DNA of 64,000 nt from Parvularcula sp. BBD 1991-13 (GTDB taxonomy: Bacteria > Pseudomonadota > Alphaproteobacteria > Caulobacterales > Parvularculaceae). The translations under genes were made by a program, and so were the position numbers. Position 1 is the stretch's first letter, and each line of letters begins with the position of its first letter. Below the pieces are notes generated by a model. It had not been told where the DNA came from, ran no database searches, and saw only the letters and a program-made list of their open reading frames with translations. The stretch spans positions 1 to 64,000 of the forward strand of contig LYSZ01000008.1 of assembly GCA_001657385.1 (NCBI GenBank), in the 5' to 3' direction. Positions 1-9,159 of this stretch are shown piece after piece.

Positions 1-514
1 AAATTGAAACATCCGGCGTCGGACAAAGAACCGGTATGCCGGAATTGGCTTCGATCGAAACGGACGCGTTGAAACCGCCGGCGCCGGCCTCAAACGCCGT
101 GCCGAGATGCTTGACCCGGATTTTCACTTCATCGCGGCCGAGATTGACAAAATTGACGCGGCGCACCTCGCTCGCCTGCGGCAGCGCCTGGCGGATGGAG
201 TCCTCGATATCCGCTTCAAGGCTGTCGAGATCGTCGAACAGGCCGTTGATTCGATCGCGCGTAAAATTCGCCGGAAAGACGGAAATTTGCGGCGTCAGCC
301 CGTATTGCGCGAGCAGCGCGTTGGCGGTGTTGGTCTTGTTGGCGATCAGGGAATCGATTTGCGACGCTGTAATGGACAGCCCCTCGACGCGATCCGGCGT
401 GAACCGGGAGAAAGAATCGTCCGGCACGCCAATCAGAAATTCCGTGTCTTGCGCATGAACGGCGGTCGCGAAGAACGCTGCGGCCGCGGCCATCCCCATC
501 ATTCTGGAAAGCAT
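1..514 (-). CDS. secreted protein of unknown function, C-terminus cut by the window edge
   Basis: The frame is open from an ATG at 514 to the left edge, giving about 171 residues without a stop. It begins MLSRMMGMAAAAAFFATAVHA followed by Q, a clear Sec signal peptide, so the product is exported. An AAGGGA ribosome binding site precedes the ATG. The mature part has no motif I recognise. It is mixed alpha/beta in character, with the stretch DSFSRFTPDRVEGLSITASQ followed by a repetitive N/A/L region. The gene is in the lower-GC half and is not co-directional with the IS remnant that follows. The family is unknown. Confidence 0.75.
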   Translation of the reverse strand, partial: MLSRMMGMAAAAAFFATAVHAQDTEFLIGVPDDSFSRFTPDRVEGLSITASQIDSLIANKTNTANALLAQYGLTPQISVFPANFTRDRINGLFDDLDSLEADIEDSIRQALPQASEVRRVNFVNLGRDEVKIRVKHLGTAFEAGAGGFNASVSIEANSGIPVLCPTPDVSI

Positions 515-659
515 AATCAATCATCCCTTGTTGATTCTGAATTGAAGAAAACAAGCATGGCGAACCTATACGTCAAAAAATGTAAAGCGTAGAAAATTGA
601 GTTCTCAATCCTGTGTTTTCATATCTGCTTGTGTTTTCTGGTGTGGCCGTCACGGGCAA

Positions 660-1317
660 TTGCGAAGGCCGGCCGGTTACACGGTCGTTCCAAACGCAAA
701 CCTGCCTCGGCGCGGAGAACGGCAGCCGGATCTGCCCGCGGCGGCCGCTTGCGACGTCGCATACGCCGGGCGAACGCTGGTCGCGCGATTTCCTGTCGGA
801 TGTCTTTGGACCAGTAGGGCGCTTCCGCATCATCGCCGTCATCGACGACCGCACGCCCCAATGTCTCGGCCTCATTGCCGACACGTCGATCTCGGCGCTT
901 CGCGTCGCGCGCGAACGCAACACATTGATCAGGCTCTACGGTCAGCCACAGACCGTTATCAGTGATAATGAAACCGAGCTTACCTCCCGGGCCAGGCTCG
1001 ACTGGCAGAACCGCGCGCGCGTCAACTGGCATTACATCGCGCCGGGCAACCCGCCCCAGAACACTTTCGTTGAATCATCCAACGTCAAACTGCGAGGTGA
1101 ACTCCTGAATGAAACCATGTTTGAAAACCTCGCCGACACTCGGCGGAAGCTTGCCAGATAGCGATACGATTATAACAATGTCAGGCCGCATTTGGCCCTG
1201 AACCGACAATCCCAGGCGCCCACGCGCAGCGCGCCTGAGCTATCGGTCGGCGCCATGCACGGCGCGCTCGCCAAGACACAAACAATGAAATATTCAACCC
1301 AAAGACCCTCGTTCTAA
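660..1317 (+). pseudogene. IS3-family transposase (orfB) remnant, frameshifted and with an in-frame stop
   Basis: The reading frame through 1161 has the DDE integrase core of IS3-family OrfB. It shows [13 protein letters not shown], then VIDDRT (first Asp), [11 protein letters not shown] (second Asp) and FVESSN (the Glu), followed by the LRGELLNE and [10 protein letters not shown] blocks. A TAG at 1159-1161 sits where the family has Trp (LARW). The same frame then continues as RYDYNNVRPHLALN and ends at a TAA at 1315-1317. Upstream, the basic KRKPASARR segment lies in another frame near 690-720, so there is also a frameshift around 720-745. No orfA and no terminal inverted repeats are visible. 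The glycine normally found in SDNGTE is Glu. This is a dead IS fragment. Confidence 0.85.
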
Positions 1318-1824
1318 ATGCGGGACCCGAAAGCGGCGCCGCAGTCGAAAATTTGAGGTGTACAGATGTTCACAGCCGTCCATAACCTCTTGCTTTTATT
1401 CCATAGGCGTGCGTGCGCGTGCGCCGATATCCACGCATATTTTCGGCGTTTGGACCCAAATTGACGCCCAAATCGGGGGTTGCTCCACTTTTGCGATCAG
1501 GTGTTTAATTTATGAAATTCAGAGATTGAGTGACTCGAACCATCAGCAAGCGATGCATTAACGCTTGGATTGCGGTTGAACTCTCAAATCACGCACCATT
1601 TTGTTGCTTTGGGCAGACGCACGAACGCTTTTCAATTGTCGGGCTCGACATCGACATCAGGCGCGTCGCTGGGCTTGACGGTTGCACAGGTCCGCGCCGC
1701 GCTTTACGCGCAAGTCGCGCAAGCTAAAGACTTGACTTGGAAAACCAGCCGAGCCGTACCGGAACCCGGCAAAGGCATGCCACGCCAGTCGCAGTCGCAT
1801 CGGTTGCTCTCGCCTCGCGGAACG
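1318..1824. other. intergenic, no gene recognised
   Basis: This stretch of about 500 bases lies between the IS remnant and the 3' end of the lipoprotein hydrolase gene. Open frames across it are short, lack ribosome binding sites and have no recognisable protein features. At 1528-1541 the sequence gagtgactcgaacc resembles a tRNA T-arm (see findings). Nothing else is evident. Confidence 0.6.
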
Positions 1825-2934
1825 TCATTGCTTTTCAAGAAGGGAAGACGGCAAATAAATAAGTCCCTCAGTAAACCGCTCCAACTGTTTGAGCACAGAC
1901 ACGCTGGAGGACGCATCAGCGTCGCCAAGCGTGTCTTGCGCAGTCCGACCTTGCAGGATCAGTTTAATCAATTCCGGAGACGACGCGAACGCCGAATGCT
2001 GCGTTCCATCGCCAAGCTCGATATCGGACAGGTCTATAACCGTAACGCCCGCGTCCTGAAGCGCCGCGATATCGCCGCCCTCCCCAACCCGCGGGTGGCC
2101 GCCTCTCAGCCGCTCGGACAACCGGAGAGCCCTATCGTCAGACGCGACAAAAACAACGATGGGATCAGGTTTAACCACCAAAGAGTCGAGTTGCCTTTTG
2201 AAAACGTCCATGTCGATATCAGGCGACGCCAACACCAACGGTTCAATCTTCTCGAGAACCGCGGTCTTGCCTGTCAGACTTAACTCCCGGAGCCCTTCCA
2301 TCACGAGCAGGGTTCCCATCGAATGCCCCATAATGAATATCGACGAGGCATCCGAAGATCCCAAAACGGTCAGCAGTTCGACAAAACTGTCGCGCGAGAA
2401 TTGCACGCTGTCCCGGTCGTACATATAACCGACTGGCTTTCCTGCAGACGGCCATGAATAGTGAACCGCAACCGACGTATTCTCAAAATCATTCAGAATC
2501 TGCCCGGTCCGGTAGACGCCGCTTGAGTAAGGAACATTATAACCGTGCACAAACAAAAAAATGGTCTTTACGCCAGATAGGTTAGCCAAGCGCTCATTGA
2601 TTAAAGGCGCAACATTCCGTCGGGAGATGCTTTCAAACTTTTTTATCCCGAATTGCCGGTCCGGATCGCCGCCGCCCTTAGGATAAGCGATTGCCCCGAG
2701 TTGGCGGTCGTCGGGCACCCATACTGAGATCAGATTAAACGAAAGTTCGTCAGATCGTGCGTCGCCATAGGCTTGCTCGGGTTCGTCAACAGGCTCCCGC
2801 GACGTCGCGACGATCACGTCATGGGCTGTTCCGGTTTCAACATCAGCCGCCACCATTGCGAGCGGCGGCGGCTTCGTCAAACATGCAGGCAGGATTATTA
2901 CAAAGATAAACCCCAAAAGTGGTCCAACTTTCAT
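1825..2934 (-). CDS. alpha/beta-hydrolase lipoprotein (DUF900-type esterase-like)
   Basis: This is a 369-residue lipoprotein with an alpha/beta-hydrolase fold of the DUF900 kind. I chose the ATG at 2934 because it is preceded by GGAG and starts MKVGPLLGFIFVIILPAC, a lipoprotein signal with lipobox LPAC and lipidated Cys18. An in-frame upstream start would bury this signal. The catalytic signature is visible: IFLFVHGYN at about 127-134, the nucleophile elbow GHSMG with Ser205, a following LASPDID block, and a late His in GTQHSAF. The substrate is unknown; DUF900 proteins are usually uncharacterised esterases. It would sit on the periplasmic face of a membrane. It stands alone, with no close partner on its strand. 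Confidence 0.85.
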   Translation of the reverse strand: MKVGPLLGFIFVIILPACLTKPPPLAMVAADVETGTAHDVIVATSREPVDEPEQAYGDARSDELSFNLISVWVPDDRQLGAIAYPKGGGDPDRQFGIKKFESISRRNVAPLINERLANLSGVKTIFLFVHGYNVPYSSGVYRTGQILNDFENTSVAVHYSWPSAGKPVGYMYDRDSVQFSRDSFVELLTVLGSSDASSIFIMGHSMGTLLVMEGLRELSLTGKTAVLEKIEPLVLASPDIDMDVFKRQLDSLVVKPDPIVVFVASDDRALRLSERLRGGHPRVGEGGDIAALQDAGVTVIDLSDIELGDGTQHSAFASSPELIKLILQGRTAQDTLGDADASSSVSVLKQLERFTEGLIYLPSSLLEKQ

Positions 2935-3720
2935 AACGCGCTCCGTGAACGTCAAATTCAATGAACGTTGCGTCGAAAAGGTCAGCATCAGCCTTAAAGT
3001 TTTCCCAGCGAACTTGAAATCAATAAATGGTCGTTCTCTCGTGTGCTAGTCTTACCTGGCTTAATCTCCGAGCTCGACGCCGGGGCCGCCCATTCGCCCC
3101 CGCTAGAAATGCACCGAGGGCTTTGTACCGCATCCATCCCCAAAACCGGACAGGAAGGCTGCATGAGGCTTTAACATGTATTCCGTACAGCACGTTTCGT
3201 CTCGCCGTTAGCGATTGCTTCCGCTTGAGCGGAAGCGCATGAAGAGCGCGATCGACTCCTCCAAAGTATCGATCGAACCCTGTCGCCATGAATCTCCACC
3301 CGTCGATCCGATGCTTTAATTCATTACAGCGAAGCGATTTTTCGCTTCGTAAGCTCCAAAGGCAAATGCGTTCTAATACTTGATACTGCGCTTCAACCGC
3401 GTCACTATCTGTCCGTAGACGCCCTTCTCTGCTTTGCCATGGCGTCGGCGTCCACTCACGCCTGTGCGCGCTTTTCATCCCATGCGGTCGTAGAACAGAG
3501 TTTCAGTAACGTATAGAACCTTCATGGCAACTTATAGCCCGAGCAACAGCTCTTTTGCGCTCCATCCAAATTGATCGCAGCGCATTATGTTTCGGCATTG
3601 ACCGGTTCGACCTTAACGGAGGCTCCAATCATTTCATCACAGCGCCAATGATGGACTAGCGTGTGCGGATCACTCCCTTAGTGGCGACGCTAAACGTTAC
3701 ATCCGTTACGCCAGCGCCAA
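2935..3720. other. long intergenic region with two small hairpins
   Basis: About 790 bases contain no convincing gene. Two perfect 8-bp hairpins are present: GCTTCCGC-TTGA-GCGGAAGC at 3217-3236 and CGAAGCGA-TTTT-TCGCTTCG at 3330-3349. An open frame of 152 codons on the minus strand (3020-3478) has no start signal. It contains a stretch, LKHRIDGWRFMATGFDRY, faintly like the C-terminal end of IS5-family transposases. This is too weak to call. Confidence 0.5.
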
Positions 3721-6006
3721 TCAATTGCGACGACCGCGCCCACCGAACGACCGCTGACCGCCCAAGGATGATCTTGAGCGACCACCGCGCCATGACTGGA
3801 AGTCTTGCGACCGCCTTAAGGCGCTGTCACGCGCTTGCCAGTCCCTTTCTAGGCTCTCAAACGTGCTTCCGGACTGCACAGGCCAATCTCGTTGTTGCGC
3901 CTGAGCCTGTCTATCCTGAAATCCGTCGCCGATCGTTTCAGGCCGGTCGACGGTTTGCCAGTCGCCATCACTGTAACTCGACCATCCGTCTTCGTTGCGG
4001 CGGTAAACGTTGCCGTCCTTACCTGCATAGATATTGTTGTCAGCCCCCTTGCCGACATAGGCTGTTCCCCGGTCTGTCTGCAGGGCCCCGGCCTTGGCCC
4101 CCTGTGATGTTTCGACGCCGGCGGCGGAACCGCGCGAATCCGAATAGTTTGCGGTTCGCACCCATTCATCGCCGCGACTGACGACGCTCTCGCCCCAGCT
4201 GGCGTAAGCATTCGAGCGTTGGTAGGTCGCGCCGTACGTGTCAGTGCGCGTATTGTACGCTTGCCCTGCATAACCGGCCTGATAGGGGCCTGAAGCGGAA
4301 ACTCCGCGCGCATAGGCGCCGGTCGCCGGATTATAAGCCGCGCCCCAACCGGCTCCGCCATAGGGCCCGTAAACCGCCGAGCCGCGTCCATATGTGGCGG
4401 TGTACGGATTGTAATAAGCGGCGACGCCGTAGCTGTAAGGATAGCTCCAGTAAACGGGATAACCATAGGCCGGATAGTAAATATAGGGCGGGTAGTAGTA
4501 CCCAGTGCCATAGACAACCACGCCGTTGGATACATAAACGCCAGTGTAACCGGGCGTATAGCCGACGACGACGGTATCCGGCGTCGAGTCGTAAATATAA
4601 ACGTGCGTGACGTGATATTTGGAGCTTGTGGGTGGGATCGCATACACCGCATCCGCTACGCTGTCGGCGACAACCCACGGCCCTTCAGGTGCGCTCGCCT
4701 CGAACCATATCCCTTGGTAACAGACATAATAGGTCGGGCCGACGCGGAAGACGTCAAACGGAGAGTTCACCGCGTAGTAAACCTCCGCACCCTCAATCTT
4801 GCGGAATTGCGGTTCGCCATTATAGGTGACAGAAACGGTTGCGCTCTTGCGCTGAACCTGAGCTTTCTGCGGAATGTTAGCCAGCAGTACGGCTTCTTCG
4901 GCCTCGGGCGTGCCTGGCACGGAAACACGCACGCTTGCGGCGGGATGGTCTGTTGGGATGTCTGCGAAACTTTCGGGCAACCCGTCGATAACCTGCGACC
5001 ATCGCCCCTTTAGGCTCGGGGCCCGAAACCATCGACCGGAAACGAGATAATAATAATCGCCGCTGGTCTTGCTACGGAACAAGTTACTTTCCGTATTGAT
5101 GAGCCAGGCAAGATCAGTCCCGACGATCTCCTCCTCTATGGGGCTGCCGTCGATTACGATCAATTCCGCAGGTTCATTGCTGACGAAGACATGCGGCATC
5201 TCCTCCAAGGAAATTTCCTCGCCTGGAACATGCTCGCGCACGTCCTCAAAACTCTCAGTCTTAGGAAGTTTTTTGAACGTCTTCGGCAATTTCTCCGCAG
5301 GGGTCCAAGGACCGTCGGCGGCGGTTGCCGTCAACCATCCATCCTCGTAAAGCATATAGTAGGTCGACTTTTTAGTATCGCGGAATACGTTCCAGTTTGT
5401 GTTGACTGCGAATTCGAGACGCGTCTTCTCAATTTTTGTGAAGACCGGCTCTCCGTCGAACAACACCAGGACAGCGGGCTCAAAGCTCACCAGTATCGCG
5501 GGCGTGTCGCCCACCAACGCGTCAGGACGCTCAAGGTCCGATACAGGGACGGCGTTCGTCTCAAGGCGCGCCGACGACCCATCTTCGAAATGCGCCAGGA
5601 CGGTGTCGAGCGCCAAATCCTGGGACAGGCCGCCGAGGTGCGATTTCATGATTTTGCGGATGCGTGGCTCAAAAGCTGCGTGCGCGCTGCTGATCTGCAC
5701 CTCAATGATCGCCAGATCATACGCTGTGACCGTTCTTTCCGCGAGGTCGGTCGTTGTAGACGCCTGCACCTCAAGCGCGGCAGGGATCGCGCGATCTTCG
5801 TCAGACAAATACAGTTCTGCGGCTAACCGGAACTTTAGCGTTTCAAAGCCTTCCCAGGAATCCACCTGCGGCTGGTAGAGGACGATGCGCGCTTCGTCCG
5901 AGCCCTTCACCTCGCGCGGCCACGCCAAAGGCTCGGCGGATGCGCGAAAAGCGCCGATCGAGACAACAAGCGCCGCGAACGCCCAAACCAATCTACTGTT
6001 TATCAT
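3721..6006 (-). CDS. secreted Tyr/Gly-rich protein with three WF-x-A-x-GPW repeats
   Basis: This exported protein is about 761 residues long. The chosen start is the ATG at 6006 (MINSRLVWAFAALVVSIGA, signal peptide cleaved near ASA). The ATG 12 nt upstream abuts the AGAAGG ribosome binding site with no spacing. The body has three divergent copies of one module, at about 170-240, 272-345 and 380-455. Each has a V/L-N-x-x-x-N/D-V/L-FR stretch, then a YY...GxW block and a closing GPW or GRW (for example YEDGWLTATAADGPW and YQGIWFEASAPEGPW). The segment from about 466 to 560 is extremely rich in Tyr, Gly and Pro, and the tail is Ser/Arg/Gly-rich. Proteins with this layout are often labelled carbohydrate-binding, but that is not shown here. 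A surface or matrix role is an inference. Confidence 0.8.
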   Translation of the reverse strand: MINSRLVWAFAALVVSIGAFRASAEPLAWPREVKGSDEARIVLYQPQVDSWEGFETLKFRLAAELYLSDEDRAIPAALEVQASTTTDLAERTVTAYDLAIIEVQISSAHAAFEPRIRKIMKSHLGGLSQDLALDTVLAHFEDGSSARLETNAVPVSDLERPDALVGDTPAILVSFEPAVLVLFDGEPVFTKIEKTRLEFAVNTNWNVFRDTKKSTYYMLYEDGWLTATAADGPWTPAEKLPKTFKKLPKTESFEDVREHVPGEEISLEEMPHVFVSNEPAELIVIDGSPIEEEIVGTDLAWLINTESNLFRSKTSGDYYYLVSGRWFRAPSLKGRWSQVIDGLPESFADIPTDHPAASVRVSVPGTPEAEEAVLLANIPQKAQVQRKSATVSVTYNGEPQFRKIEGAEVYYAVNSPFDVFRVGPTYYVCYQGIWFEASAPEGPWVVADSVADAVYAIPPTSSKYHVTHVYIYDSTPDTVVVGYTPGYTGVYVSNGVVVYGTGYYYPPYIYYPAYGYPVYWSYPYSYGVAAYYNPYTATYGRGSAVYGPYGGAGWGAAYNPATGAYARGVSASGPYQAGYAGQAYNTRTDTYGATYQRSNAYASWGESVVSRGDEWVRTANYSDSRGSAAGVETSQGAKAGALQTDRGTAYVGKGADNNIYAGKDGNVYRRNEDGWSSYSDGDWQTVDRPETIGDGFQDRQAQAQQRDWPVQSGSTFESLERDWQARDSALRRSQDFQSWRGGRSRSSLGGQRSFGGRGRRN

Positions 6007-6185
6007 GACACCGTGCATCCTTCTTACTCGGACAATTAAGTCCCAAACCGATCACCCGCGGTCGAATCTACAAACAGTTCGAGCATATGCGCCCCAGTTG
6101 CGGGAGAACCACGAACGATCGTCGCCGTTTCGCTCCCACCAACATGTCGACGATAAATTTCGCGAGTTCACTTGACTATCGCCGG

Positions 6186-7022
6186 CTATTTGAGCCGATA
6201 CGTGAAAACCAGACCGACGCTCGCCTGATCCTCAGAGCCGCGCTCTTGAACCAAAGGCGAATCGCCCGCGTCGCCTGTCAGTCGATCATAGCTTCCGACC
6301 ACCCCCACCGCGAACCGCTTGGTCGGTCCGAATGGAACGAAGACGCTGCCTCCGACACCGTAAGACTGCACTCCGCCGGACGCTTCGTAAACGGACAGCC
6401 CCGAGGCGAGGGATTGCTGTTGATCAACGCCGTAATAGGTCTCGTTGTAAGTGTCGTTGACAATGCGTAGACGCGGCCCGACCGAGAAGCGAACGGGTCG
6501 GAGACCGAGCGGAATTGCGCCCTGAACATTAGCCGATGCATCGAAGACAAAGCCTTCGTGACCGTTAACGCCCTGTCGGGCTTCGCCTCTCACGGCGACC
6601 GGCCCGAGCGCATACTGCGCGAAGCCGCCAAGCTCGAGGGTCGTCGCAACGTCGCCGAGGCCGACCAGATCCGTGGTGTCGTCTCCCGCCACTATAAAAG
6701 GCTGATCGCCATCTTCGTTCCGTGCAAAGCGCACCTTCGCAATCGGCCCCGCCGTAAACCGGCCTGCGCGAACCAGATTGAGGCCAACGCCATCCTGAAC
6801 AGAAGCGAATAAAAACTTGCCATAGTTGACCCGGATGTTCGGCAGCGCACGCAGCTGATAATCGTCATCGCCCACGTAACTTGGGGAGTACGCGCCGCCG
6901 GCGCCGACAGTCAGGCCCCAGCCATCGTTGCGTTGCGCTTGCGCCAACGCGACGCCGGCCACTGACGCAACGACCGCCGATGTCACTACTGCCATCTTCA
7001 GCAATGCCTTTTTTGCGAACAT
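6186..7022 (-). CDS. MipA/OmpV family outer-membrane protein
   Basis: This 278-residue protein has a signal peptide (MFAKKALLKMAVVTSAVV...ALAQ). The mature part begins WGLTVGAGGAYSPSYVGDDDY and proceeds with the alternating pattern of a beta barrel. It has the family hallmarks ALPNIRVNYGKFLFAS, GLNLVR and a C-terminal strand ending FTYRLK. MipA/OmpV proteins are outer-membrane barrels associated with murein-synthesising complexes or with antibiotic sensitivity in other bacteria. The function here is not demonstrated. AGGA lies just upstream of the ATG. It is separated by about 180 bp from the Tyr-rich protein gene downstream and lies on the same strand. Confidence 0.9.
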   Translation of the reverse strand: MFAKKALLKMAVVTSAVVASVAGVALAQAQRNDGWGLTVGAGGAYSPSYVGDDDYQLRALPNIRVNYGKFLFASVQDGVGLNLVRAGRFTAGPIAKVRFARNEDGDQPFIVAGDDTTDLVGLGDVATTLELGGFAQYALGPVAVRGEARQGVNGHEGFVFDASANVQGAIPLGLRPVRFSVGPRLRIVNDTYNETYYGVDQQQSLASGLSVYEASGGVQSYGVGGSVFVPFGPTKRFAVGVVGSYDRLTGDAGDSPLVQERGSEDQASVGLVFTYRLK

Positions 7023-7198
7023 ATTCCTAAAGACTCCATTTATTGGTGAAACTGCAGTCCTTTCACCAGTTTTCTTCTAATTCATGGCGCAACGGAAAAT
7101 CGCCGAACGCGCCGATGGCGGACCATCGCTCGGCAGCTCCTAAAGAAGCAGACCCAGAAAACTCCGAAGTCAGGCCGGAAGTCTTTTCCCAACGCCCT

Positions 7199-8062
7199 TC
7201 AAACATCGCTCTTTTTGAATTTAAGCCGAACTTTCCGTCGCTGGATAAGCTGAACGGCTATGTACATCAGCCCAAGGACGATAATGACTTTGAATCCGGT
7301 CAGCAGCCATTCAGGCAGCCCGTCGACGAACTCCCGCAATGCGAAAAGGAAACCGCCGAACTCAGCGGCTTCATCAGCGCTTGGAGCGGCCTGATCGGCG
7401 GCGTCCCGGGCGACCGACGCCGCCGCTGCCGAGCCTGAAACGGCTACGCCGGTTGCAATATTCTGATCCGTTTGCTCTTCAACGCGCTCTTTCTCAGCCT
7501 GTTCGTATTGTTGCTTCGCCAAGTCCTCAGGGTTGGCGCTGACTCTTGCAGCGGCTGTTTCCTCAGCAGCCGGATCAGGAGGAACATCCATGGTCGGCAC
7601 GGCCATGAGTTCGCTGTCGACCGGGTCTAGAAACAATGCCTTTTCAGCCGCTCGCCGGCGGACCAACCCCTCAAGCACGGTCAACTCACCGCCGACGCGG
7701 GCTTTGTTCCACAACTCAATCCGGTTCGCCGCCTCTTGCCGATTCCCCTGATTCAAATAGCGTAGGCAAGAGGATTTTGAGAAATTGCCTTCGCCGATAT
7801 TGTAGGTGAGAGAAACGAGCGCAGCGAACTCGTTCGGATTCATCGGCACCATCACCAGACGTTCGACAGCGCGCTCGAATTTGTGTAGATCTTTGCGAAG
7901 CAAATCCTCCGCTTCGCTTTCGGTAATCTGCATTCCCGGGCCAACGTCTGGACCGGTGTGACCGTAGCCGATTGTCCAGACGTTAGCCGGGCAAAGGTAG
8001 GCTTCCAGCTCGAGGCCTTCATATCTCTTGATCAGATCAATGCCTGCTTGGTTCGTTTGCAT
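7199..8062 (-). CDS. GH24 (phage-type) lysozyme with C-terminal membrane anchor
   Basis: Residues 1-145 are a T4/P21-type lysozyme. The catalytic spacing Glu-8-Cys-5-Thr is met by E15, C24 and T30, followed by IGYGHTG and the family's E-A-x-x-L-L-R-D-L block. The enzyme would cut the MurNAc-GlcNAc bond of peptidoglycan. It has no signal peptide. Residues 150-240 are a charged, Ala/Glu-rich linker. A single hydrophobic helix at about 250-272 (LTGFKVIIVLGLMYIAV) is followed by the very basic tail RRKVRLKFKK. This predicts a tail-anchored enzyme, which is unusual for an endolysin. Neighbours are not phage structural genes, so this may be a domesticated enzyme rather than part of a prophage. Confidence 0.85.
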   Translation of the reverse strand: MQTNQAGIDLIKRYEGLELEAYLCPANVWTIGYGHTGPDVGPGMQITESEAEDLLRKDLHKFERAVERLVMVPMNPNEFAALVSLTYNIGEGNFSKSSCLRYLNQGNRQEAANRIELWNKARVGGELTVLEGLVRRRAAEKALFLDPVDSELMAVPTMDVPPDPAAEETAAARVSANPEDLAKQQYEQAEKERVEEQTDQNIATGVAVSGSAAAASVARDAADQAAPSADEAAEFGGFLFALREFVDGLPEWLLTGFKVIIVLGLMYIAVQLIQRRKVRLKFKKSDV

Positions 8063-8135
8063 CGCTTCTCAATCGCCTCACATAACTGGCCACGGTGATG
8101 AACAATCCGCGACAAGAGTTATACCCGCCAGCGCC

Positions 8136-8786
8136 TCAGGCGCCGGTAATCGTACGCACGGCTTGTTCTTTCGCTTTCGATTTAAAAAGATCGCGAAAGT
8201 CGTCGCGCGTTCGCGACGTCACCAGCATGACGCGGTACGCAATCAACACTTGGCCCTGCAGCGCCGGAATGTCTTCGTATAAAATCGTTTCGCTAAGTTT
8301 TTTCGTTTGCCCCGGCAGGATGTCGATCTCGGGCCAAACCGGTTCGGATCCGAGCAACTTGCATTGCGTTATTTTTGGAGCCGCATCACGCAAGGGCTGC
8401 GCGCGAATAACCATCGGCTGAGGCAGGCTCACGGCTTCCGCCTCAACCGACGCCTGTTCAGCCGCAGCCGGGCAATCAAAAGCCGCAAAGTTAATACGTA
8501 TCCGTCGTACGCTGTGCGCTGCGTTGTTCGTGATCGCGGCGCTCACGCGAATATAGGACTGATCATCTGAAAGGAGGCTTACTTCAACATTCTCAAGCCC
8601 GATATCATCCGGCGTAACAAGCTGAGCGGACCGTAATTGTTGTCCAATCCCATCAGACGCAAAAATAGCCGAAGCCACGGCGGAGAAAATGCCGACAATT
8701 CGAGGACCAAGGCTGAAAAAGCCTAACCTCACGACTATCGCCACAATGCCGATGATCAAAAAAATGAGCAAAATTGGCGAAAACAT
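8136..8786 (-). CDS. single-pass membrane protein of unknown function
   Basis: A 216-residue protein starts at an ATG preceded by GGGGGAG. Residues 1-45 are strongly hydrophobic (MFSPILLIFLIIGIVAIVVR, then a second hydrophobic stretch), so it is anchored by its N-terminus. The remaining part looks like a beta-sandwich: ENVEVSLLSDDQSYIRVSAA and then TNNAAHSVRRIRINFAAFDC resemble proteins annotated as having a FxLYD or similar extracytoplasmic domain. I cannot name a family. It lies 73 bp upstream of the membrane-anchored lysozyme gene on the same strand, so co-transcription is possible. A copy of the dispersed hairpin repeat lies about 78 bp upstream of its start. Confidence 0.7.
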   Translation of the reverse strand: MFSPILLIFLIIGIVAIVVRLGFFSLGPRIVGIFSAVASAIFASDGIGQQLRSAQLVTPDDIGLENVEVSLLSDDQSYIRVSAAITNNAAHSVRRIRINFAAFDCPAAAEQASVEAEAVSLPQPMVIRAQPLRDAAPKITQCKLLGSEPVWPEIDILPGQTKKLSETILYEDIPALQGQVLIAYRVMLVTSRTRDDFRDLFKSKAKEQAVRTITGA

Positions 8787-9159
8787 CGTCAGCTCCCCCG
8801 AGGTTCGAGCCTATTGGTTAACGAAGACCTAGCAGGGCTTGATTATCGCAAAAGCTCCCTTGAGGCCAAAAAGCATTCAGTTTTGGCCGCTTTCTCTGAA
8901 GTTTTTTCAACCGTTGCGAAACCTTTGCACAACGGTCTTCGCCCTGCGCGGCGCGCCTGGTTCTTCGTCCTTTTTATGACGGCGTTGCTCAGTTCAGGAT
9001 CAGGTCATTCGCTGCTTGTCAGGAACCGGATAGAATAGACAAGCCAATCGCACAGCCGTCCCCGAGGACACGAAACAGTTAGCAACAAACCCGGTCATGA
9101 GCATGTTCCCCCAAAGGCGCTTACGCCTATCAAGATTGGGAATGTTCGAGAGTGGCGCT
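8787..9159. other. intergenic, holds one copy of the dispersed hairpin repeat
   Basis: About 370 bases separate the membrane protein gene from the alginate-export-type gene. Apart from the repeat at 8850-8894 and a short imperfect hairpin around 8900-8930, I see no gene here. Confidence 0.6.
8850..8894 (-). repeat. dispersed hairpin repeat, copy A
   Basis: The core is a perfect 8-bp inverted repeat, GGCCAAAA / TTTTGGCC, at 8864-8888 with a 9-nt loop, followed on the minus strand by CTCAAGGGAGCTTTT. It matches copies at 13396-13438 and 17382-17425. Read on the minus strand, all three contain codons that could encode E-S/R-G-Q/R-N followed by TGA, which is the natural end of the AraC gene in copy C. 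Here the adjoining upstream sequence is no longer recognisably AraC-like. Confidence 0.7.

Noticed and set aside
1570-2283. A plus-strand open frame of about 240 codons
   Set aside because: It is mostly antisense to the lipoprotein hydrolase and has no domain or ribosome binding site.
3020-3478. A minus-strand open frame with a faint IS5-transposase-like stretch (LKHRIDGWRFMATGFDRY)
   Set aside because: The resemblance is limited to one short segment and no catalytic residues or terminal repeats are seen.
7199-8786. Prophage lysis cassette
   Set aside because: Only the lysozyme is phage-like. No holin, spanin or structural genes are present and the neighbour is not a typical holin.
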